NCBI GenBank assembly: GCA_032719365.1
Contig: CM064872.1
Coordinates: 52,188,252-52,252,251, forward strand
DNA from: Prinsepia uniflora
Taxonomy: Eukaryota > Streptophyta > Magnoliopsida > Rosales > Rosaceae
DNA: 64,000 nucleotides
Direction: 5' to 3'
Within the stretch, counting starts at the first letter, position 1. Each line of letters opens with the position of its first letter. A program made the translations under genes and the position numbers. The notes under the pieces were generated by a model that saw nothing but the letters and a program-made list of their open reading frames with translations, was not told the origin of the DNA and made no database searches. Positions 1-12,331 of the stretch are shown here, piece by piece.

Positions 1-2008
1 CCTAGGATCCACACATGTTCACTCAGTTAACAATCCACTTGAAATCTGATCATAGGGTTTTACACCCTCTTGAATCCTCCGTCAGTCACATCACTCCTCA
101 ACCAATTCCCTCATTTAAACAGATCAGTCAACAACGAGACACGTCGAGATTGTGGATCCTCTCCTATTACCTCGTATCGATCCTTGTCATTCCATCTAGG
201 AAAATCAAGGATGGTCCAAGACGATGACAACAAAATCCATCCTACGTGAAGGAAACCAAAACTCGCAGCACTCACCACGCCATGTAAACCAACATCATCT
301 GCCACCAAGCAAAAAATGAGAAATCTCGTTCACTTAACCTCAAAAAACTCAACTCTTCCTGATGACCCAAACAAAATGCGGGTCCACTAACCAATACACG
401 ACCAACGTACTAGTGACAACAACTATCATCTGCCATGGAAGAATATGAGAAGTTACCCTGAAAGACTTCAAAATACCCATTACCAAAGTGGAATCAAGAA
501 CTCCCCTCGTCCCCTTAATCACAACCTCTCTCCCTTCCAAAGTTCCAATGATGTCGGAACCAACACATACTCGGACATCAATCACATGTTCGTAACTAGT
601 CTAACTCACTACCATGTTCGTCTATTGGTCTCTACCTTTTATGTACATCCAAAGGATGTGGACTATTACTACTCAATCCTCACGTCTCAATTACTGCTGG
701 ATCCAATCCAGTCCATCACTATCCGAGATCCACTGCCGGACCACAGATACCGAACACATGCCCCTCTCGACGGAGTCACATCCTGACTCGTGACTCATCG
801 TCAACACCATCACTGGCACCAGCACCAGTACACTAGCATTAGCATCAACATCAGCATTGGCATCAGCATCAGCATCAGCACACACTGTGCGAATCAGTCA
901 ACCCTGGATTTTTGCTTATACCGATCAACGACTCCGTACCTCCTCTCAAGTTGGAGAAACTCTACCTCCCTTGTACCCAACAACTCCGGGTAAAGTCACC
1001 CTGACAACTCAACTAAGAAAAAGAAACGTTCCCTGAACATCCCCCGATTCACAACGACCACTCTCGAATATAGTGTCAGCCACAAATCGTGCACACCCAA
1101 CCACTAGACCTCGTTATCGAGACTCTGCATCCAATGGAATCAATCACCCATACTAACTACTCCGTATCCCCATTCCTGGATTCCATCAACTAGTACCAAC
1201 CCTGGATTCCATCGTCTACCAGGTCCCCATGACCTCAGCTACACCAACTATCCATCACAACCAGAGTAGTACGACAACCAACTAGGTCTAATCGATTAGT
1301 ACAACCTCGACTGCAGAGTGCAATCCCACCACTAAAGTTGACATGACAGGAACGACTGACGGTCTCGGCTCTGAAAAGTTCCTAGAACCAAACCACTCGC
1401 CGACTCACATTTCCGACCCATTACACCAAACTCTAGGGTTCACCTTTCCAAATCATCTATCAGGATATAAGGTTCCACAATCACACCCTAGGGTTCCTCT
1501 AAACCCAACTGTCCTCGGTAATAATAATCTAAAATCTGACCAACTCAGCGGTCTTGACATTGTAAGGACGTCAATCTAATCCTACCGTCAACTCAACTGG
1601 GTTCTCATTTCTTGACCATCATGTAAAAGGGGTTCCAACACTCAATTGGGGAACGGGAAAACCCGACTGCTCCCACCAGCATAGCCATCTAACTCAACAA
1701 GATCCGACCATCTAATGGTCACAACTCCTAACTATCGTCCAAACCGATCCTATAGTATCATAATTAACGGTCCCGAACTAACTGTTCCATGATCAAAACT
1801 CTAAAGTACTATTTCATTCATCCCTCAGTAGGGTCCCACATTTCAACCACGACAGAACTATGGCAACCCAGGCATCAAGTGCCGAACTAAAACAATCGAC
1901 GATTCAATCCTACTAACTATCGTACCGACATCCTAACTAACAGGTTGTTAACGAACTACAGACTATAGAGACATCACTTCCTCGACATGTGTGCATCACA
2001 AGAGCAAA
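1..2008. other. Unassigned repeat-like sequence, no gene recognised
   Basis: No convincing coding region, RNA gene or element terminus was found on either strand. The stretch directly abuts the 3' end of the minus-oriented LTR A0. In that orientation it lies where the internal region after a 5' LTR would be, so it may be the eroded inside of that retrotransposon (inference). Short open frames show no domain I can name. A CATCAG-rich run near 835-885 is the only local repeat. Confidence 0.4.
830..885. repeat. Imperfect CAT(C/T)AG/CAGCAT microsatellite
   Basis: A run of degenerate hexamer units related to AGCATCAGCATC. On the minus strand it would read as an Ala-Asp repeat, but the frame is short and has no context, so it is treated as low-complexity DNA. 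Confidence 0.6.
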
Positions 2009-4730
2009 CCTCACAACCCATCCCAATCCCCTCGGGATTAACACGGGATGTGTCATGATCCCGTCTGACACAAAGTGTTAGACCCGGGAAAATTTAAACC
2101 TCTAGCCCGACCGGCTTCTAGAGCGCGCCAGGATCCGGTGGAGGAGTGTGATGTCTCGGTCTCTGCTACAGTCTGCGTTCGTAATCAACTTGAAGGGCAT
2201 TGAAAACAAGAAAAGTATGTGAGTGGAAATCATGTTTATCATATATATATATATATCATATAACCAATCCTGTCACAGTATCTAGAGCTATGCGCGTGCT
2301 ACTCGGGATCTCAAATCCCAAGTCTCCCAGGGTCACCCAAGTCAATGTCCGCAGATCAATGGCCTTCCCTGGGGGTTATAATCCATAATAACCTTCATGA
2401 GAATAAGGAACCCAACGGGGCGACTCCACTCAGTTAGTGCTTTGTGACTACTACGAGGTCTACCTAGGCCAACGACCCTCCCGTAGGAGACAATCCATAA
2501 TATATAAGGATGATATATGAAAAACCATTTTGAAATCATTCTCAAAACCTTTCAAGGGTTCATGTCCGGTCCCCATAAATCGTCATGAACCAGAAATCCA
2601 ATTATGAGTCCCCGACTAGAAATCACATTCGTAAACCGTAACTGGGCTTCAAGCTCGAATTCGTAAACCAACTGGGCCTCGTGCCCAATTTCGTAAACCA
2701 AATGGGCCTCGTGCCCAATTTTGTAAACCAACTGGGCCTCGTTCCTGATAAGTAAGCCGACTGGGCTCCGAGCCAGATTCGTAAATCATCGAGCCGGATA
2801 CGTAAACCAACTGGGCCTCCGGCCCGATGCCTTGTGAAATCAAATGGACTTCGAGTCTGAGAGTTCTTAAATCAAATGGGTCTCGCGCCCCATTCCATAT
2901 TTTAAAATCTGAAATCAATTCATGAACCAATTGGGCCTCTAGCTCGAAAACGTAACTAAATGGACTTCGAGTCCAAGTGTTACCAAAAAAAATGGGTCTC
3001 ATGCCCGAGTTTACCTTTTCAAATCCAAAATCGTTTCAATTGTTTCATTAAACTATTTCCAAAACCATAAGCACGGAAAATCAGTGCAAAACCGTAAACC
3101 TCGATTTACATGCAAACACGTAAATTGCCTCGAAATATATGAAATCTTATAAATCACTAACATCCAAATCATCATCATAGAATCACATCTATAAACCATA
3201 TAAAACATTTATGCATGCATCACAGTTTAGAAATCAAGGTCCATTCACAGACCGTCCTAAGCTGCGGCCTCAATTTGCGTGTTATAAGCCTCCTCAGGCT
3301 AATCACCATCACGGGGACTCCCAATCCTGTCCAAATCACTTTAGATGGTTACTAACTACCTCATTAACCTTTCATTGAAGCCCCGTAATTTCTCAAATAT
3401 TTAACTATTTTTAATCTGAATCCTAAAACTTCGGACGCCCCGAACAATGTCGAGACGGTGTCCGATCGACACGAAACTAGTCCCCAAAATGTTCATACAT
3501 CAAATAGATTAAAAGTCATGTTGAAGTCATCTCCAAAAGACCCCCACCCGCCCTCACGGGACGCCCAAAGGGGCTGCGCGTGAAGCCCACGCATTTGACA
3601 CTATTCATTATCTCCTACCTCCAGACGACCGGGTTCACTGGTTTGAACCGGATCAGACCGGTCGGGATCGGAACCGGTCTGGATCGGTCCAGGGCTCCAT
3701 TTCACTCATTTCGATCCATTTCTATCCATTTTCAATCCTATAGGTTCCTAACATCAAACCCAACCAATCTAGCCATTTAAAACATGAAAAACGGGTCAAA
3801 ATAATACCTCCAAGATCGAAGAACGAACTGGCCACCTACAACTAGCTTCTGCCGTCGACTCCGGCCGTCCAACCCTCGAAACCAATCCATACCTTCCCCT
3901 AAGATCACCATAAACATAACCAAACCTTTAGAAACAATCAACAACTAGTCCTAACAGAAAGTCCAATTTTAACCTCGTAACTACTCACCTGCGGGCTTCC
4001 GGCCACTGTGGTCTATCATCCAAACCGTTAGCACTGTTGTGCTCGCCTCATCTCCCTCTCATAGTTTCATTTACGGGCTACCAATGTTAGACAAAGTTTA
4101 GGGGAGATGGTGGGTGATGGTGTGTGTTTGTGACTTTGTTTGTTCGGGTTTGAAAAAGAAGAAGGATAGAGATGAGGTTTGGTAAGCTTGATCAGAGTAG
4201 GAGAATTGGATGGTGAGGATGGGAAGGTGAAGGGTGAGATGGATGGCTGGATAAGAGAGAGAAACGTGGAGGGAAATTATAAAATAATCTTATAATAGTT
4301 AATTAATATTCTTAATCCTAATTAATCACCCAATCCAAGGCTAGATCCACTTTTAGGGAAGCTACCAATGGGATGAGTGACACTTGTCACTCATCCATGG
4401 GACCTACCTAGTTAAGTCAACCAATCAGATTTAGCCAAGTGTCTTCGCCTCGTAATGTGTGCATAGTCCAAACGAACTTCCCGTGACCATAAATTTTTCG
4501 TCCAACCATCCAATTTCGATGTGTTGTCTGTCTACGGATTCGTGACGTCCCGATCTATGTACAGTTATCGTTTCTCTCGTACATTTGACTCCCTGAGTCA
4601 AAAATAAATATTTTTGCCAGGACTAGGGGCAAATCAGTTATTTTACACCGCCCTGCCGATTTACCGATTATCCTCACTAATCCTTGATTAGTCACTAATC
4701 TAATCCCGGAATTCGGGACAGTTCGTTAAA
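2009..4730 (-). mobile_element. Family A LTR, copy A0 (reverse orientation)
   Basis: This is the reverse complement of the 3-kb LTR seen at 6286, 16388, 43402, 44507 and 58707. The left end resembles the family terminus (CCCATCCCAATCCC then CGGGATTA) and the right end reads GTTCGTTAAA where other copies read GGTCGTTACA. It retains the family's landmarks in reverse order: a decayed 3' hairpin at 2063-2083, the GGGCCT-type palindromic minisatellite at 2640-3005, and the GGATGAGTGACA hairpin at 4365-4400. No 5-bp target duplication is evident, so it may be one LTR of a longer element reaching left out of the window rather than a solo LTR. Confidence 0.75.
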
Positions 4731-6149
4731 TGGCAGGGGTTTCAGACCTTATTAGTGTCACGTCAGCAATGAATTTTGCTAACGCCCAACGTTGACTTTA
4801 GTTGACGTCAGTGTTGACTGTTGACTTTTCATTAACCGGACTTTGACGGGTGTGTGGGTACAAATTTCGAGGTCAAATTGGTCTTATTCGAAAGTTTTCG
4901 ATGTTCTGAATCCAATGTTGGTGGTTTCCAGGTGGATCAGAGATCGTTTCGATAGGTCAAATGAAGGTTTTTCTCCTCGGCAAGCGTGTTAGGGACACGA
5001 TCTCGGTTCTGAAATTTTTTGGGGTTTTTTATATGGACTTATATAGGTTGATAGTGACCTTTGGGGTGTGATTTGGATAGTCCTGGATGCCCCGAAGGAT
5101 TTAGATTAGCTTACAGCTCATGTTTGAGCGCAGCAAGAGTAATATGAGTGGAACAGTTCCTTTCATAACTCTCATGCAGCATATGTATATGTTTTGACTG
5201 GCTTTTTGTTATGATTTTGTCATGATTATGATTATGATTTCAATTTCTAATAAATTGTTGGACTTAAATGTGTTATACCTTATATCCCTGAATTTGGATA
5301 ATGATTGGTTTGTGTATATTCTCGCTATGGTTTCTGGTTCTTGATTTTATAATGGTTTTTGAAAACCGGGATTTGGGCATGGTGCTCTAGAGTCAACTGT
5401 TTTGGGTTGGTACCCGTGTGAAAACTATGCTGGGCTGGTGCCCATACGATGTCTGTTTTGAGTTATTATCGTGTACTAAATTATATTCTTGTTTGTATTC
5501 TGTATGCTGGATTGGTTAACCTTAGGTAATTGGATCACCATACCAGAGTTGGACTCCGTAGATTCCCAGAGATGGGCTTGAACGTAAACGGGGTGGACCC
5601 CACACGTACCGATGAGGTTGGACCTTGTAGATCCCGTACTCTCCTAGTGGTAGTGCACATGGGATGCTAGTTGGACTAGCCGCTAGTTGGACCAACATGA
5701 TGAGGTTTGGCTTGGAGCTCGCGTGTGCTAGCAATATCAGGGGTTGGGCGTGTCAGTTGGACCTAGGGTTTTTATAGAAACTGCGGTTTTATTCGAAAGA
5801 AATGTTTTATTGGCTATGCATGTATGTTTTCTAAACAGAGGGTTAAAAGAAGTATTTCGGAAAATGGTTTTTCTAACATTTTATTTTCTCTGTCCACTCA
5901 TACTTTGTTTTTGGATTTGGCACCCTCTAGGTTGGTTGTAGATAAGGGCTGCAGGGAGGTTGAGGTATCACGGTGAGTGCATACTCTGTTTCATCTAGTC
6001 ATGTTGTGGTAGTATCTCTGGTCTGACACGTGGATAGGATATTGATGTTGTTTGCAAAGGTATATTGGTCCTTTTAGGAGGACGTGTCAAGCGGGAGCAC
6101 GACCTTCCCTATTAATCCCGGAGAATTAGGGGGCGGGGCGTGTCAGTTT
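4731..6149 (+). mobile_element. 3' half of an LTR distantly related to family A
   Basis: Sequence organisation parallels the 3' half of family A: a segment like GGTTG..GCTGCAG..GAGGTATCAC, the words GGTCTGACACG at about 6019, and a terminus with AATCCCGGAGAATT and GTGTCA. It ends at 6149, exactly where alignment to the family B internal sequence resumes (compare 52849 onward), so it was inserted into B1. Its 5' part is not recognisable, and A0 may have landed in it. No protein-coding frame was identified. Confidence 0.5.
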
Positions 6150-6285
6150 AACACCACAAATTCAAATATCCATATTCCCTATTTTGTAAGCACAAGTTGC
6201 GACCCCCTTAGTTTTACCCCCTTTGAGCCCACATTAAGCATTTATTTCATCACCATGATATCTAAACACTTGAGCCTAGAATAGA

Positions 6286-9200
6286 TGTAACGACCCGTCC
6301 CTAATTATCGGGATTAATTAAGAATTAATGATGAATTAGCAAGGCTAATCGGGGATTAGACGAGGATTAACGGACATTCGGGGCGAAATGACGATTTTGC
6401 CCCTAGAATGGGAGAAACGTTGAATTTTCGTTCAAGTGGTCAAATGGATTTTGGCCGATGACTGTGACGTAGTTCGGGATGTCACGAGTTCATAGACAGG
6501 TGGCACACCCATTTCCGACGTTCGAGGAAGAAGTTATGATTTTTGGAAGTTCGGGGGTACTTTAGTAATTTAATTAAAAAGAGGCAAATAGTTGACTTTT
6601 GATCTTGGAGGTCCAATGGCCGAGGGTCAAGGACCATTACGTAGATCAAGGCGATATGAATCCGTAGACAGGCGCCACGTCGAATTCGGACGTTCGACGG
6701 AAATGTTACGATTCACGGAAGTTTGAACATACTATTGCACGTTTTACGAGACGACTTGGTTTTTGTCCAAAGTGGGGCCCATATATTTTCCCAAGGCCCA
6801 ATGGATGAGTGAAAAGTGTCACTCATCCACTGGACACCATTTTACATTCATGCATATCACCCGTTTTACTTGTTCGTGCATACCAAACCCAAACCCAAAC
6901 CCGAGAACCCTTTCATCCTAATCCAAACCCATACCCTTCTGATCGTGTGTGAGGGACCAAGGGAGTGTGAGGAGTGCAAGTTGATGATGCTGGCAGGCTG
7001 GGAGCATCGCCGCCGTGGACGGCGGAGGGAAGTCAGGCAAAGGTATCGGTTTTACCCATTTTTCTTTTAATTTCGATTTGGTACGTTGTGGCCGGCTTTT
7101 CTTGATTTTAATGGGGTAAATAGGTTGCTAGGAAAGTTATAGGAAGGTTTTGGTGGTCCTTCGCGGCTGAGGAAGCCCTGGGGAGTTTTTGGGATTGTTG
7201 AACCGTGAGGGACAAATTGGTTCATGGATTTTATGAGGTTTTAGGTTGTTTTAATTATATATTTAGATTCCTAAAATCAAAATAAAGGAATGGAATCAAT
7301 TGGGAAGAGAAAGGACGAAAAATGAAGATGTAATAGCATTGGACAGGTCACGCCGATCCAAGAAGACCGGATTTTCAGGGTGAATTTGGCCGGTCGGTTT
7401 GGACCGGCCTGCCCGAAGGTTGAAGGAGATCTACAGTAAGGCATGTGGCTCCCACGCGCAGCCCCTTTGGGCAGTGCGTGAAGGCGCATGAGCAGTCCTA
7501 TGAGGGAAAGTTCCAACATGTAATTTCATCTATTCGATGTAACAAACATTTTGGGACTGGTTTCGAGTCGATCGGACATCGTCTCGATATAGTTCGGGTT
7601 GTCTGAAGATTTAGGTTCGCGTTTAAAAATAGTTAAAAATTCTAGACAATTACGGGGCTTTAGTGAGGGGTTATTTAAGTAGTTAGTAACCCTCTAAATT
7701 AATTTGGACAGGTTCGAGAACCCCGGAGGCGACGATTGGCCCGGGAGAGGCGCATGTCACGCGTATCGAGGCACGACTTTGGATGGTATGTGAGTGGACC
7801 TTGCTTTCTAAACTGATGCAGGCATAAATGTTTTATAAGTGTTTTAATACATGTTTTGTGATGTCATGAGTGCATTTGTTTGTGGTAGCCTAGGATTTAC
7901 GTATTTGCATGTATTTCAAGATTTCCGATTTTATACGATGCTTATACGTGCTAGGTTTTCAATGAGGATTTAATGAATTGGTTTTGGATTTGGAAATATG
8001 AACTCGGGTGAGAGACCCATTTGATTTACAACTATCAGACTTGAAGTCCATTTGAATTGACGAGGAATCGGACCGAGGGTCCATTTGAGTTATACGATCG
8101 GGTCGAGGGCCCCGTTTGTTTACGAGTTCGAGCTCTTGAGGCCTCGTTGACTGTAGTATCGGGCTTGAAACCCTATTGATTGTGAAATCTGGCTTGAGGC
8201 CCCGTTGATTTCTGGTTTCGAACCTAGGGCCCAATTAATCGTGATATCGGGCTAGAGGCTCAGTTGATTGTAACATCGTGCTTGAGTCCCAGTTCGGTTT
8301 ATGAAACGAGAATTCGAGCATGAGACCCTGTTGAACTATGGATTTAGGCCGAGGCCTGTGAAACTGGATTTGAATCGGATTCGAGGAATCCTGTTGAGAT
8401 GAATCGGGTATGAGACCCAGTTGGAAATATGTTTTGAGAAAGGAAATGATTTGAAAATGTATTATACCCTCCATATGATTTATATGGTCTCCTCCATAGG
8501 GATCTCGTTCCAAGAGTGGAAGTTATGATGTGGTCCCGAACCAGATTCCGGAGAGATGATCGGACTAGATCCGGAGATAGAGTTCAGACTAGATCCATAG
8601 ATAGAGCCTCCTAGATGGAGAATTCCTGGGGGAAGACTCGGAGTGAGACCCCCAATAGTGTGCACATTAGTATAGAAATGAATCATGACATATATAGGGG
8701 TTGTGTTCCCTAGGGGCTGTGTGCCCCGAGTTTGCATCTTCTTGGAAGTGCCACGGATGGGTTATACGTATGTTGATATGTATGAGGTTTACAGAAAGTG
8801 ATTTGGGGGCGGAGACCCCGTGTTCCATGTTTTAGAAAGTGATTTGGGCGGAGACCCCGTATTTGATGTTTTGGTATTTCACTGAGAACAGTTTTGGGTT
8901 GAGACCCACGTTTACTGGATTTGGGCAGAGTCTCACTTATGTTGATTTGGGCTGAGTTCCCATGTATTGATTTATGGTTTTAAGATCGTGATTTCGGTTC
9001 GGGGACCCATAAATAGTTTTTTGGTTCATGACGGTTTATGGGGACCGGTATGAACCCTTGAAAGGTTTTTATGGCTCATGACGGTTTATGGGGACCGAGC
9101 ATGAACCCTAGAAAGGTTTTGAGAATGTTTTCAAAAGGTTTTATGAACGTTTCGGTAAATGGTTTTTGAATGCATGCATATGCTTTTAGTGAATTAATTA

Positions 9201-9425
9201 TTTTGTCCACTCACAGTTTTTGTGGTTTTAATGCCCTTCAAGTTGATCGCGGATGCAGGCTGTAGTAGAGATCGAGACATCACACTCCTTCTCCTACGAT
9301 TCTGGCGTACTCTGGAAGCCCCGGTGAGGGCTAGAGACGAAATTATCCTTGGTCTGACACTTCGTGTCAGACGAGATCAGGCGGGTCCCAAGTTAATCCC
9401 GGGGGATTTGGAACGGGTCCTGACA
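6286..9425 (+). mobile_element. Family A solo LTR, copy A1
   Basis: A 3140-bp LTR begins TGTAACGACCCGTCCC and ends GGTCCTGACA. It is flanked by a perfect 5-bp duplication ATAGA (6281-6285 and 9426-9430). The empty site is visible in the second B copy, where the homologous sequence near 52980 has a single ATAGA. No internal region or second LTR is present, so this is a solo LTR left by LTR-LTR recombination (inference). It contains the conserved GGATGAGTG hairpin (6798-6833), a palindromic minisatellite (about 7995-8420), CATGACGG hairpin units (about 9026-9110) and the 3' hairpin (9352-9372). Upstream of the first hairpin is an ATATATTTT stretch that could be a TATA box. Confidence 0.93.
7995..8420 (+). 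repeat. Palindromic minisatellite inside LTR A1
   Basis: Degenerate units of roughly 35-45 bp repeat the pattern GGGCTTGAGGCCC followed by GTTGATT and GTGAAATC. Each unit has GGGC..GCCC self-complementarity. Comparable arrays are at 60202-60640 (A5), 48511-48766 (A3) and, reversed, at 2640-3005 (A0). Confidence 0.75.
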
Positions 9426-10376
9426 ATAGACATCTTTTACCCTTATTCCAAGGACTCGGTTGAAGACATGATGATGATGTGAAGAGAAATTGATAATGTT
9501 TTGAAGATTTGTATATGTATTATATGGATTTAACTTACTCAAAATTTGTTGTATTATTGGCACATGTTATTACCTTGATATATAAAAAAAAACGAAAAAA
9601 AAAGAAATCACAATGTTTTTTAGTCTCTCTCAAAGTAATAAGGTTTGATAATGTAAAGTATGAGTTAAGTCGCTTATATTTTTAAATCCAACACAAAGAA
9701 TGAATGCGAGGCCTAACATGATGAAACTTGGCCTATGTTCGAAAGGATAGATTCTTGACGTCAATTGCACTATGGTTGGGAAGCTACGTTGCGTTTTGGG
9801 AGTCTATTGAGTCTTGAAATGAATTTGAGCACCATTTATCCTATATATTACTTACCTCTAAACTTAGCCCTATTACAACCTTTATAAAGACCTTATGATC
9901 CTTAAGATGGTAAATTTTGATTAGTTGAGTTTATCACTAGAGTAAGCTTATGGTTTTGGTTCATTTGTGCAAGTATGTTTAATTTTTATCTTGAGGTGTT
10001 TTTTTGGGATTTTTCAAAAGTACTTTATTTCTATTATGTGAGCATCTTTTCTCACATACTTTGATTGCAAACACAAACCCTTACAAATTGAGTGAATTTA
10101 TGAGTGCATATCCTTGTGAGTTGATTCATACTTGTTGTATTCATGTTGAGATCCATTTCACCAAAGTTTACTCAATGTCTTACTCATTGAAACACTTGAC
10201 ATGTTTTATTAACTCTTGAATTTCATACGCTTAAATGCCTTTTAGTGTAAATCTTTGATGACATGATCATAATAACGAAATATTGAGACAAATGGTTAAG
10301 GGCCTAGTTGTTTTAAATTCATAGTTTTAATTTTAGTATTTGTTAAGGAGTAGCAAAGTTTAAGTGTGGGGGTATT

Positions 10377-12271
10377 TGATAGGTCTTTAATTGAGCTTTA
10401 TTTTATACCCTTTATACTTATCTTTTAATGTTTAAATACAAAACAGTTTGAGAAAATAATTTATTTTGCGAGAAATTTGTAGAAATAAATAAAGCTTGGA
10501 ATTTTTGGCATTTTGGCTGAAGAATCATCCCAATCGGAATTATAACGAAAAAATTATGGACGAAACAAGGAAGGCCACCGAAAATCTCAAGGAAATTCGA
10601 AGGAAGCCTACCGAATCCAATCAGGCCCAACCCATTTGCTGCAGCCCAACATACAAATTGCAAATCCAGTCCATTGGCCCAAAACACGAGGCATATGCAC
10701 AAAACTCAGGCCCGCGCCCCAACCTAATACCTGCTAGAGCCTAGCGCAGCCTTTCGGCAGGCGCGGGCCGAATCCTTACGTTCTAGTTCGGCACGCGCGC
10801 GCCGAATGGCCCCTGTCGTTGATAGCGCCTGACGCTTAATACCGCCTTACTTGTGTCAACTGCTCCTTGCCGAAAGCAACCTGCTCCTCAACGCAGCCCA
10901 TGCCGAAGTACAAGTGCCATTTTCAGTAGCTTCCAGTCGAAACCTGCTCGTCTGCTCCAACCACTCTACCTGCTCCATTTCAGTCCGTTTTTCAGCTCCA
11001 ATCAACCCTACATATAAGCCTTTTCATAATTTATTCATGTAATTTTTTTATTATTATTGTTTTGTATTTTTATTTTATTTGTTTAGCTTTAATTGAGGCA
11101 CCTTCTCTATAAATAAGGAGGTGATTTTGATTTTCATTGTTAGGGTTCCTCTCCTTAGTCCTCTTTTTTAGTCAATTTTTTCTCTTTGTAAATATATTTT
11201 GAGAGCTTTTTTTTTTTCCCCTTTATTTTACATTTTGTTTCTTAGTTTTTCTTAGTTATTTTTTTTTTCTAAATTTTCTTTACTTTTTCTTAGATTTTCT
11301 TTAGACTTCTCTTTGTACACATTTTTATACTTTCCTTAAGAAAAACATAGCTCAAGTAATTCTAAGGCAATTCGAGAGTTTTAAGTCCGAATTCCTCGTA
11401 TTTCTTCCTCCATCTTCTCAAGTGTACTGCCGTTATTCGGTGATCCTTGTGAAAAACCATCTTTTTCTACTTAAACTCTTGTTATTGTTTCTGTTTTGTT
11501 TATAATTCAATATATGTGTTGATATTTTCTTTCTAATATTTGTAAATGTCTATACAATCTACATGTGTTTTACTTTCTGAATTTCATTTACTTCAGACGT
11601 TTTAGTGTTTAACCTTTAATTTAACGCTAAGTGTTGATCCACTGTTTAGGGCATTTAGAATATGATTGAAGAGATTTAATATTTGACCGTTGTTCGGCGC
11701 ATTAAATCAACAACTTAAGGTGAATCATATTGTAAGTAATAATCTGTTATTCGGTGTATTTATAATATGATAAATGTATGCATGTAATTGAGATGATGAA
11801 GGTAGGATTTCGTGATTGATTCAAATTGTGCAAAATGTTAGTGTGTTGGTAGAATTTGTATTTAAAAAAAGTCCATTGTACAAAGGTTAAAGTAGGAGTA
11901 GTTTAAATAATGTCATTGTTAATTCGAATTTATTTACGTAAAAGTGTTGGTTTTGTCTATGAAACTAACATATGGTTTGTAAATTATAATTAGCATAAGC
12001 ACTCGCATTTTAATTCTTAGTTTAAAAGCATAGTTTCTGTTACAAATCTTTCCAAAACCCCCCAAACCATTTCATTCTTTAATTTTTAATTTTTTAATTA
12101 ATTAATTTATTTATTATTTATTATTCTTTTTCACTAACCATGATTTAATGTTCCATAATTTTCCCGGTTAAGAACGTTCCCTATTTATCAATACTATATC
12201 AACACAAAAAGGGTTTAAATTGCATATACTTGAATTGCGTATTTATTTAAATGTGAAGTCCAAGCGTATCA
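10377..12271 (+). mobile_element. 3' LTR of B1
   Basis: A 1.9-kb LTR starts TGATAGGTC and ends AAGCGTATCA. It is homologous to 53893-55891 and to the deleted LTR 42698-43401. It has a TATA box (TATAAATA at 11108) followed by a T-rich transcribed-like stretch. Part of its 5' half (about 10600-11000) is GC-richer than the rest and contains Glu/Pro-like open frames that are not conserved in the other copies. The sequence after the end is CTAAC; its matching duplicate would lie outside the window. Confidence 0.82.
11108..11115 (+). promoter_or_regulatory. TATA box of LTR B1
   Basis: TATAAATA in the context CTCTATAAATAAGGAGG. The same box recurs at the equivalent place in two other family B LTRs (51304 and 54743), which supports it as the retrotransposon promoter. 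Confidence 0.7.
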
Positions 12272-12331
12272 CTAACTAATTTCTCCTTTTTAGTTTCTAA
12301 CTTTAAAATTTTCATTTTATCATATAAATTT

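Larger units (their letters stand above)
6150..12271 (+). mobile_element. Family B retrotransposon copy B1, 3' part (interrupted)
   Basis: 6150-6285 and 9426-10376 together align with 52849-53892 of the full-length B element. The two blocks were one before A1 inserted. The internal 3' end carries a polypurine-like tract (AAGTTTAAGTGTGGGGG at about 10356) directly before an LTR that begins TGATAGG. This tract style is common in plant Ty3/gypsy-type elements (family knowledge). No gag-pol coding is left in the window. The element's 5' part lies beyond the related LTR fragment ending at 6149 and is not seen. Confidence 0.75.

Noticed and set aside
691..885. Ala-Asp repeat peptide on the minus strand
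   Set aside because: It results from a CATCAG microsatellite. There is no conserved domain or gene context.
6816..7070. Open frame near the 5' part of LTR A1 (similar ones at 16894, 43793 and 59022)
   Set aside because: The peptides share only the hairpin-derived WMSDK(Y/C)HSS(T) stretch and then diverge with frame changes between copies. No domain is seen and the position is the putative untranslated leader.
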